This document shows positions 32,538 through 38,709 of a stretch of 38,709 nt of DNA, piece by piece. Both the position numbers and the translations under genes were made by a program. Numbering within the stretch: position 1 is the first letter of the stretch; each line of letters starts with the position of its first letter. The stretch spans positions 1-38,709 of the forward strand of contig SFNH01000016.1 in assembly GCA_004554205.1 (NCBI GenBank). The letters run 5' to 3'. Source of the stretch: Clostridium sp. (lineage in GTDB: Bacteria; Bacillota; Clostridia; Lachnospirales; Lachnospiraceae). The notes beneath the pieces are model-generated. The model searched no databases, was not told the origin of the DNA, and saw only the letters and a list, made by a program, of their open reading frames with translations.

Positions 32538-34466
32538 TCAGATGCGTTCAAGCTCCTCCATCCAGACGCGCCGGGATGCGTCGCTCGGCATCCTTAAATC
32601 ACCCCTCGGCGATACCGACACGGAGCCGACCTTCGGCCCGTCCGGCAGGCAGGAGCGCTTAAACTGCTGGGCGAAAAATCTGCGGTAAAAGACCTTCATC
32701 CATTTCCCGATGGTCTCCCCGTCATATTCTCCCGCAAATGCCGACACCGCCATGCGGTAAATCTTGGACGGCATATAGCCGAATCGCAGTACATAGTATA
32801 AAAAGAAATCGTGGAGCTCATACGGCCCGACCAGATCCTCCGTCTTCTGAGAAATGACGCCGTTTTCGGGCGGGAGAAGCTCGGGGCTCACCGGCGTATC
32901 AAGCACATCCGAAAGGACTGTCCGAAGCGCGTCCTCCCCGCAGGTGTCCGCACAGTAGCGCACCAGATGGCGCACCAGCGTCTTCGGGACGGAGACGTTT
33001 ACCCCGTACATGGACATATGATCCCCGTTGTACGTCGCCCAGCCGAGCGCGAGCTCCGACATATCGCCCGTACCGATCACGAGGCCGCCTGTCTGGTTTG
33101 CGATGTCCATGAGAACCTGCGTCCTCTCCCGCGCCTGGGCGTTCTCATAGGTCACATCGCGGCAGTCCGCGTCGTGCCCGATGTCCGCAAAATGCTGTGT
33201 CACAGACTTCTTAATGTCGATTTCCCTCAAGGAAGCGCCGAGCTTTTCTGCCATCCGGCAGGCGTTCCGGTAAGTCCGGTCCGTCGTCCCAAAGCACGGC
33301 ATCGTCACCGCATGGATCTGATTTCTCGGCAGTCCCAGCATATCAAAGGCGCGCGCCGTCACAAGCAGCGCCAGCGTGGAATCAAGACCGCCGGAAATGC
33401 CCAGCACCGCGTGCGTGATCCCCGTGTGCTCAAGCCGCTTCTTAAGACCCGTCGCCTGAATCGCAAAGATTTCCTCGCACCGCTCGCTCCGCTCCGCCTC
33501 GCTGTGGGGCACAAAGGGGCGGCTGTCGATCGCGCGGAAGAGCTTTTCCTTCTGTTTTTCTTCCATTTTTACGGCGTTCAGGGAGAATTCCACCGTCACA
33601 TAGCCGCCGTCTTCCGCCGCGGGGTAGGTGCTCGTCCTCCTCCGCTCCGCAGCGAGACGCTCGAGGTCAAGATCGGCATAGATCGTATCGGGTGCAAACC
33701 GCTTCGACACGGAAAGGATCGTGCCGTTCTCGGCAATGAGATTGTGACCGCTGAACACCAGATCCTGGGTGGACTCGCCCTCGCCCGCGTTGGCGTACAC
33801 ATAGCCGCAGATCAGGCGCGCCGACTGACCTCCGATCAGCTTCAGACGGTAGGAATCCTTCCCCACCGCCTCATCGCTCGCCGAGCAGTTTGCGATGACC
33901 GTCGCCCCGGCAAGCGCATGGCGTATGCTCGGCGGAGACGGCACCCAGACATCCTCACAGATCTCGGCCGCCACCACAAGGGATGAATCTTCCCTGCAGC
34001 GAAACAACAGATCGGTTCCCATCGGAACCTGTCCGTCCCGCCACTTCGTGAGTGTCGGGGATTGCATCCCCGGCGTGAAGTGGCGAAGCTCATAAAATTC
34101 GGAGTAATTCGGCAGGTTCCGCTTCGGCACAATGCCTAGAAGCGCACCGTCGCAGACAGCCGCCGCCGCGTTGTAGAGCTTGCCGCCATGCTCCCAGGGC
34201 AGCCCCACAAACACAAGCATCTGCTTACCTCTCGTGAAATCCACGACCGCGCCGAGCTCTTCTCTCACCTGCTGCAAAAGTGCGTCCTGCAAAAACAGAT
34301 CTCCGCAGGTATAGGCCGACAGGCACAGCTCGGGAAATACCATCAGCCCCGCGCCCATCTCGTCACCTTCCCCGATCAGCCTGCAGATCTGCTCCCGGTT
34401 GTATACAGGATCTGCCACTTTAATCTTCGGGGTGGCCGCCGCCACGCGAAAAAAGCCGTCCCTCAT
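32538..34466 (-). CDS. nadE: Glutamine-dependent NAD+ synthase
   Basis: Final step of NAD synthesis: amidates deamido-NAD using glutamine. 642 aa, two domains. The N-terminal nitrilase-type amidase has the Glu-Lys-Cys triad in FPELCLSAY, VPKRNLPNY and EICEDVW. The C-terminal synthetase has the P-loop GISGGLDSTLALL and VIGTGDMSELALGW. The ATG at 34464-34466 with AGGAGGAG upstream is chosen over the frame start at 34487 because it matches the ribosome binding site. A weak extended -10 (TGCTAGACT) lies upstream. It heads nadE-trmH. Confidence 0.94.
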   Translation of the reverse strand: MRDGFFRVAAATPKIKVADPVYNREQICRLIGEGDEMGAGLMVFPELCLSAYTCGDLFLQDALLQQVREELGAVVDFTRGKQMLVFVGLPWEHGGKLYNAAAAVCDGALLGIVPKRNLPNYSEFYELRHFTPGMQSPTLTKWRDGQVPMGTDLLFRCREDSSLVVAAEICEDVWVPSPPSIRHALAGATVIANCSASDEAVGKDSYRLKLIGGQSARLICGYVYANAGEGESTQDLVFSGHNLIAENGTILSVSKRFAPDTIYADLDLERLAAERRRTSTYPAAEDGGYVTVEFSLNAVKMEEKQKEKLFRAIDSRPFVPHSEAERSERCEEIFAIQATGLKKRLEHTGITHAVLGISGGLDSTLALLVTARAFDMLGLPRNQIHAVTMPCFGTTDRTYRNACRMAEKLGASLREIDIKKSVTQHFADIGHDADCRDVTYENAQARERTQVLMDIANQTGGLVIGTGDMSELALGWATYNGDHMSMYGVNVSVPKTLVRHLVRYCADTCGEDALRTVLSDVLDTPVSPELLPPENGVISQKTEDLVGPYELHDFFLYYVLRFGYMPSKIYRMAVSAFAGEYDGETIGKWMKVFYRRFFAQQFKRSCLPDGPKVGSVSVSPRGDLRMPSDASRRVWMEELERI

Positions 34467-34545
34467 GTATTTCTCCTCCTTCCGCACTGTTTCTTATCTT
34501 TTGTATACAGTCTAGCACATTCTGCCTGAAAAATAAAGGGGCGGC

Positions 34546-34560
34546 TGCGGCGTAAAATCC
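34546..34560 (+). repeat. Third occurrence of the second module core
   Basis: TGCGGCGTAAAATCC, identical over 15 bp to the cores at 14533-14547 (minus) and 17059-17073 (plus). It lies 12 bp upstream of the -35 of the Rrf2 gene. Confidence 0.6.
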
Positions 34561-34572
34561 TGTCTTTTCCGG

Positions 34573-34601
34573 TTTACATCTTGCGGATTATCTTGTACAA
34601 T
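34573..34601 (+). promoter_or_regulatory. SigA promoter of the Rrf2-family regulator
   Basis: TTTACA (34573-34578), 17-bp spacer, TACAAT (34596-34601); the start codon is 38 bp downstream of the -10. Confidence 0.75.
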
Positions 34602-34638
34602 GTTCTTATGACATAGAATTTCCATCGGAGGAAAGAAT

Positions 34639-35070
34639 ATGAGAATCTCCACAAAAGGCAGATATGCCCTGCGCATAATGATCGAGCTCGGCTTAAGCCC
34701 GGATCAGTGCACGAAGATCAGCCAGGTGGCCGCGCGGCAGGGCATTTCCGATAAATATTTAGAGCAGATTGTCACCCTCCTGCACCGCGCCGGTTTCGTG
34801 CGCAGCATCCGCGGGGCTCAGGGCGGCTATATGCTGACCCGGCCTCCCGAAGACTACACTGTCGGCATGATCTTACGGGCGGCAGAGGGAAGCCTCTCCC
34901 CCGTGGCGTGCCTCGACGAGGATATCAATACCTGCGAGAAGGCGGGGCGGTGTGTCTCCCTGGCCGTCTGGCAGCAGCTTAAGGACGCCATAGACAATGT
35001 GGTGGATCATGTGACTCTCGCCGATCTGATCGAGGAACAGAAAAAACAGCCGGGCGCAAACCTCATGTAA
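34639..35070 (+). CDS. Rrf2-family regulator, IscR-like with three cysteines
   Basis: 143-aa winged-helix regulator. The N-terminus MRISTKGRYALRIMIELGL and the recognition region ISDKYLEQIVTLLHRAGFVRSIRGAQGGYML are classic Rrf2. Three cysteines in ACLDEDINTCEKAGRC occupy the Fe-S ligand loop of IscR, so this is probably an Fe-S sensing regulator rather than a CymR type, which lacks them. GGAGG lies 8-10 nt before the ATG. Clostridial iscR usually precedes iscS-iscU; here no such genes follow, so it is an orphan at this locus. A hairpin over the stop codon may be its terminator. Confidence 0.93.
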   Translation: MRISTKGRYALRIMIELGLSPDQCTKISQVAARQGISDKYLEQIVTLLHRAGFVRSIRGAQGGYMLTRPPEDYTVGMILRAAEGSLSPVACLDEDINTCEKAGRCVSLAVWQQLKDAIDNVVDHVTLADLIEEQKKQPGANLM

Positions 35071-35084
35071 CAAAGGTTCGCGCC
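35053..35084 (+). terminator. Hairpin terminator at the end of the Rrf2 gene
   Basis: GGCGCAAACCT / AGGTTCGCGCC (10 of 11 pairs) with a 10-nt loop; the stem begins within the last codons and spans the stop. The following T-rich stretch is short (GTCTTATTAT), so efficiency is uncertain. It sits in the convergent gap with the permease gene. Confidence 0.55.
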
Positions 35085-35103
35085 GCTGTCTTATTATACC
35101 GGT

Positions 35104-37308
35104 TTATTCGCTGTACTCTGCCGCATCAAGACGCTCTTTTACAAACTCCGGAAGCCTCCCCTCCGCCAGGTACGCCTGCTCTGCATCTACCTCCCCGTCG
35201 CCGTCTCCCGCGGTATTCACCTCAATGTCAAAATCCTCCACCCGGAACATTCTGTTGTAATACTGGCCCGCGGCGGGAATCAGACTCGCGCGCAGCTCGT
35301 CGATCTCACCCGGATCCGTTATCACGATCTCCTTCTTTCCAAGCCAGTCTCCATCCGCCTCATACTTGTCTTTTCGGATCATGATGCGCACGATCTCCCG
35401 CCCCCGGTATCCCGTATTCAGCGTGACCCCGTACTGCCTAAGCAGCGCGGTCGTCTCCGCAAACGATGGATATACCGGGTAGTAATTCCGGTTCGTAAGA
35501 TCGCTCTCATACAGCCGGTATCCATTCGCGATTCCGGCGAAATCCGGATAGGTCTGCTCCCACCAGGCCAGCGCCTTCTCCTCTGTCTCCCCGGCAAAAC
35601 GGATCAGTCCGACCGGAAGCTCCTCCTTCATTCTTTCAGGCGTCATCGCGGAAAACTCTTTCCGGTAGGTTTCCAGGATACGATTTTTCTGCTCCGCCGT
35701 CAGACGGTTAAGCACACTCTCCCGCTCCTCGCCCTCCGGCTGTCCGAGATCCCGAAAATGCACTGCCTCCACCGTATCTGCCGTGAGATTCATCACGGGG
35801 AAATTCCCCCTCTGGTACTGATCGTCGGCGTAGAGTTTCTCCACCTGCGGCATCACAGCGTCAAGGGAGACACAGTACCTGCGATGCACCTTCCTTCCGC
35901 TTTTCAGCGTATAACAGATATAGATCTGGGACCAGGTTTCCGAATCCTCTACGTTTCCGCCGGAAAGCGCATCCTCCTTATTATTCCGGCTCTGCACCGC
36001 CCTGATCCCCTCTGCCGCGATACCGCGCACGGTTTCCACATCCTCACACTTCATATGCTGCTCAACATAATCCGAGCTGTCCAGATTTTCCCATATGTAA
36101 GAGCCGTCCGGCTGCGCCTTCACATCGCCGTAGGATGCCCAGCTGCTCAGGCGTTCCACACGGACTGACGCGGAGCTTACCCGTTCTGCCCCCGGCAGAT
36201 ATCTGTCGTAGCCGAAAACGTCGTAGCGGAACACGAGCATCACCGCTGCCGAGACCAGGATACAGCCAATGAGCTGCCCCCGATGGCAGAACAGCCTCTT
36301 AAAGTCAAAATGATAGATGATCTCAATGACACAGTGGGCGATCACCGCGCCGCACAAAATTCCGAACACCATCCAGCCGGTAGATTCACGCAGCGACCAG
36401 AAGAACGCCCCAAGCCCCGCAGCCGACAGAAGCGTGATCAGAACCCTTATGACCGGGCAGCTAGGCTCAAACGCCATCGCCCGCCCCGCCGACTCGGAGG
36501 GGCGTCTTCTGTAAAACAGACAGCCAAGCCCCGCAAGGAGCGCCGAGACAGTCAGGGCGCCGGCCACTGACAGCGCTACCATTCCGTCCTGATACCGCTC
36601 CAACTGGTAAACGTATTCCAGCACCGGGGACATCCGCGTCCCGACAGTCACAAGCCACCGCTCCATATACGGGTCATATGTATGGAAAAATATCGTAAAA
36701 AATCCGTTCACTAACGCTGTGGCAAGCGGAATGTAAAACGCGAGCACCGCGCTTCCCAGCGCGCCAACCACAAGATTTCCCGTCATCATCGCCGCGAGCG
36801 TTACCGTGGCATACATCAGGATAAAATATGTCAGGTGCAGTCCGCACGCCGACAGCGCCGTCTGCCAGAGCTGTGCTGTGCCCGCCCCGTTTGCCGTTCC
36901 CACAGCGGCAGCCAGGATGACGTTTAGAGCGTAGGGAAGCGCCAGAATCAGGATACCGTCTATGTAATTTACCGCATACAGCATTTCACGCCGGATCGGG
37001 AGGCTGTGGTAGAAATCCACCTTGCTCCTGGAATTCAAGTAGGAAAAGCTGCTCATGCCACAGATCAGGGAGAAGACGATCATTGCAAACACCGTCATCC
37101 CGTTCTCAAAGGAGAGCCACCGGATCAGTTCCGCCGCGTACTTCTCGATCCCCGCTTCGTAGCTCACGGCTTCCTTTATATCTCCCGCAATAAATGCCGC
37201 GACTACCGGGTACAGGAAAAAGCAGCCGAGCCCGATGAGCGCCGCCGCCCATGCCCTGCGTTTCAAATCCTCCCTCATCAACCTAAAATACAAGTTTCCT
37301 GACGTCAT
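35104..37308 (-). CDS. ABC transporter permease with large C-terminal soluble domain (DUF6449-like)
   Basis: 734-aa membrane protein. The N-terminal ~365 residues hold about eight to nine hydrophobic segments in an ABC-2 type layout with the motif SRSKVDFYHSLPIRR typical of these exporters. The C-terminal ~365 residues are a soluble, acidic domain, probably extracytoplasmic, that matches what is called DUF6449 in related bacteria (assignment from memory). The ATG at 37306-37308 has GGAGG 9 nt upstream inside the ATPase gene and overlaps it by 26 bp. Partner of the preceding ATPase; substrate unknown, though YtrA-type operons often respond to cell-wall stress. Confidence 0.88.
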   Translation of the reverse strand: MTSGNLYFRLMREDLKRRAWAAALIGLGCFFLYPVVAAFIAGDIKEAVSYEAGIEKYAAELIRWLSFENGMTVFAMIVFSLICGMSSFSYLNSRSKVDFYHSLPIRREMLYAVNYIDGILILALPYALNVILAAAVGTANGAGTAQLWQTALSACGLHLTYFILMYATVTLAAMMTGNLVVGALGSAVLAFYIPLATALVNGFFTIFFHTYDPYMERWLVTVGTRMSPVLEYVYQLERYQDGMVALSVAGALTVSALLAGLGCLFYRRRPSESAGRAMAFEPSCPVIRVLITLLSAAGLGAFFWSLRESTGWMVFGILCGAVIAHCVIEIIYHFDFKRLFCHRGQLIGCILVSAAVMLVFRYDVFGYDRYLPGAERVSSASVRVERLSSWASYGDVKAQPDGSYIWENLDSSDYVEQHMKCEDVETVRGIAAEGIRAVQSRNNKEDALSGGNVEDSETWSQIYICYTLKSGRKVHRRYCVSLDAVMPQVEKLYADDQYQRGNFPVMNLTADTVEAVHFRDLGQPEGEERESVLNRLTAEQKNRILETYRKEFSAMTPERMKEELPVGLIRFAGETEEKALAWWEQTYPDFAGIANGYRLYESDLTNRNYYPVYPSFAETTALLRQYGVTLNTGYRGREIVRIMIRKDKYEADGDWLGKKEIVITDPGEIDELRASLIPAAGQYYNRMFRVEDFDIEVNTAGDGDGEVDAEQAYLAEGRLPEFVKERLDAAEYSE

Positions 37309-38182
37309 AGCCGACTACCTCCGTTTCACTGATAAAGATTTCCTCTAAGGACAGCGGAATCGTCTCATAAAACACCGGCTCCGCTCTCTGCATGATGAAT
37401 TCCACGGTACTTAAATCTCCCCTCACCGTCAGAGTCAGAAGCTTCCCCCTGCGCTCGGTTTTTAAGACCTCAAGACCGATAAGATTTTCCGGCTCCATGC
37501 CCGGATTAAGTACGCACTGTACCTTGTGGATATTCATTTTCATCTCATCCAAATCCCGGCTCAGAAGAATGCCGCCCTTATGCAGCAGTCCCACATGATC
37601 GCAGATGTCCTCGAGCTCACGCAGGTTGTGAGATGCGATGATGGGCGTCAAATGGCGCTCCTCCATATCATTTGCGAAAAGGCTCTTCACCGCCTGGCGC
37701 ATCACCGGATCCAGCCCGTCAAAGGTCTCATCGCAGAGCAGATACTCCGTCCCGGCGCAGATGCCGCAGATAACGGAGAGCTGCTTTTTCATCCCCTTGG
37801 AGAAGGTATTGATCTTCCGATCCTCCAAAAGCCCGAAATTTTTCATCAGCAGATGAAAGCGCTCGCCGTCAAATGCCGGATACGCGATCTTATAATATTC
37901 CATCATGTCACGGGGCGTCGCGTTATTAAAGAAATACTGCTCATCGGAAATGTAAAAAAATCTCCGCTTCGCCTCGTCGTTTTCAAATACCTCCATGCCG
38001 TCGATGGTGACACAGCCCTCGTCAGGCTTTAACACGCCCGCAACCGTGCGCAGGAAGGTACTTTTCCCCGCTCCGTTGGTGCCGATCAGACCAAACACGC
38101 TGCCGTCTCTTATCGCGGCGTTTATGTGGTCGAGCGCCACGATATCATCAAACTGCTTTGTCAGATTTTTCGCTTCTATCAT
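37283..38182 (-). CDS. ABC transporter ATP-binding protein (YtrB-like)
   Basis: 299-aa ATPase that pairs with the adjacent permease. Walker A GTNGAGKST, signature FSKGMKKQLSV (SKGM variant, common in YtrB/NatA-like ATPases), Walker B LLCDETFDGLDP and H-loop IASHNLREL. The C-terminal ~80 residues are a small regulatory region. It starts 6 bp after the GntR gene. Confidence 0.93.
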   Translation of the reverse strand: MIEAKNLTKQFDDIVALDHINAAIRDGSVFGLIGTNGAGKSTFLRTVAGVLKPDEGCVTIDGMEVFENDEAKRRFFYISDEQYFFNNATPRDMMEYYKIAYPAFDGERFHLLMKNFGLLEDRKINTFSKGMKKQLSVICGICAGTEYLLCDETFDGLDPVMRQAVKSLFANDMEERHLTPIIASHNLRELEDICDHVGLLHKGGILLSRDLDEMKMNIHKVQCVLNPGMEPENLIGLEVLKTERRGKLLTLTVRGDLSTVEFIMQRAEPVFYETIPLSLEEIFISETEVVGYDVRKLVF

Positions 38183-38188
38183 GCGTTC

Positions 38189-38575
38189 TTACGCCTCCTC
38201 GCTAAAATGTGATAATCCCGCAAATGCGTTGTCCGCAAGGCGGACAAACTCCCCGCTGTCCATCCCAAGCCCCCGCGCCTCTTTCGCTAAGGCGCCCATC
38301 TTCTCCGACAGCTCGCGGCGCTTCGCTTCCTTAAGCTTATGAATACTTCCGACAAAGCTCCCACGCCCCTTCACGGAATAGAGAAATCCGTTTCGTTCAA
38401 GCTCCGCGTACGCGCGCTGAATCGTGTTGGGATTGATCGAGAGCTCCGTCGCCAGGCTGCGGACCGACGGCATCTGTTCGTCCTCATTAAGCACGCCCAG
38501 GATCATCAGCTCCTTTAATTTATCCACCACCTGTTCATAGATGGGGCGGCTGTCCTTATAATCCAACAGAATCAT
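38189..38575 (-). CDS. GntR-family transcriptional regulator (YtrA type)
   Basis: 128-aa repressor. The winged helix is YEQVVDKLKELMILGVLNEDEQMPSVRSLATELSINPNTIQRAYAELERNGFLYSVKGRGSFV, the YtrA subfamily pattern with a short C-terminal helical tail instead of a large effector domain. The ATG at 38573-38575 is chosen, with AAGGAG 7-8 nt upstream; the TTG just before it is an alternative. First gene of the operon. A perfect palindrome in its upstream region is the likely binding site, so autoregulation is probable. Confidence 0.92.
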   Translation of the reverse strand: MILLDYKDSRPIYEQVVDKLKELMILGVLNEDEQMPSVRSLATELSINPNTIQRAYAELERNGFLYSVKGRGSFVGSIHKLKEAKRRELSEKMGALAKEARGLGMDSGEFVRLADNAFAGLSHFSEEA

Positions 38576-38618
38576 CAACCTGCTCCTTTCTGTTTTGTCT
38601 CAATCCGCACAATTTTCT

Positions 38619-38645
38619 AACTGTATTAAGATTGCTAATACAGTT
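38619..38645. promoter_or_regulatory. Operator palindrome of the YtrA-like operon
   Basis: AACTGTATTA (38619-38628) and TAATACAGTT (38636-38645), perfect 10-bp arms around 7 bp. Its form resembles the TGTAxTA-type operators of YtrA regulators. A possible -10 (TATTAG on the minus strand) with TTGGAG 17 bp upstream overlaps it, consistent with repression by blocking RNA polymerase. Confidence 0.75.
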
Positions 38646-38709
38646 ATATCGCAAAATCTCCAATTATGCAAGGGGAAAATTTCTTACGGTTTTATGAAGA
38701 TAAAGGTAA

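Noticed and set aside
32811..33986. 391-codon plus-strand frame opposite nadE
   Set aside because: Antisense shadow of a well-supported NAD synthase gene; composition rich in Arg/His/Pro as expected for such shadows.

Overview
The window reads as a GC-rich (upper-50s percent by eye) chromosomal segment of a spore-forming anaerobic Firmicute, most probably a Lachnospiraceae (Clostridium cluster XIVa) relative. This rests on the forespore sigma factor SigG, clostridial-type RpoD with consensus -35/-10 promoters, a YtrA-type GntR/ABC operon, RqcH, QueH, DUF3783 and DUF815 proteins, and tRNA genes without encoded CCA. No phage, insertion sequence with transposase, CRISPR array or rRNA operon was seen. 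About 33 protein genes and 5 tRNAs are supported; most lie on the minus strand.

Layout: 1-3207 holds a 5'-truncated rqcH (+), a half-size EamA transporter (-) and sigG (+). 3242-8746 is a complete oligopeptide/dipeptide ABC import operon (SBP, two permeases, two ATPases, all -), driven by a good promoter near 8907-8935 and preceded by a roughly 150-nt leader with two terminator-like hairpins. 9064-16272 holds an ABC-F ATPase, tRNA-Arg, a DUF815 AAA+ ATPase, an HPr-like protein lacking the phosphorylatable His, an AraC-type regulator, a secreted protein of unknown function and a DUF3783 protein. 16353-16769 is a four-tRNA cluster (Asn-CAU-Asp-Leu in transcription order) behind a perfect TTGACA-N17-TATAAT promoter. 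17111-23161 is gltB-gltD (NADPH glutamate synthase). 23342-25457 is ptsH, queH and rpoD. 25754-29125 is an argF-membrane protein-birA-mutY operon. 29161-34466 holds nadE-trmH and nfeD-SPFH-patatin. 34639-35070 is an IscR-like Rrf2 regulator (+). 35104-38575 is a ytrA-like GntR/ABC ATPase/permease operon with a perfect 10-bp inverted-repeat operator.

The most striking feature that the genes do not explain is a dispersed intergenic repeat family with five copies between about 8.96 and 25.75 kb. Each copy has a CTTTTGTTCGGTCGCGG-like motif repeated at an exact 29-bp period. Four of the five (all but the short copy B) also have an AATGC-T-run hairpin whose arms show compensatory changes, and a conserved end CACCGGTCTCCCTCAC. 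One copy (25626-25746) is bounded by perfect 16-bp terminal inverted repeats. The copies lie between the stop codon of one gene and the promoter or start of the next gene on the same strand. One copy supplies the last codons and the stop of the ABC-F gene. A second short module (TGCGGCGTAAAATCC) occurs three times, and an AACAGTTCAGCC-like motif recurs just upstream of four promoters. I regard this as the main candidate for an undescribed element (MITE/REP-like, possibly acting in 3'-end formation or as a boundary); its mobility and function are inference.
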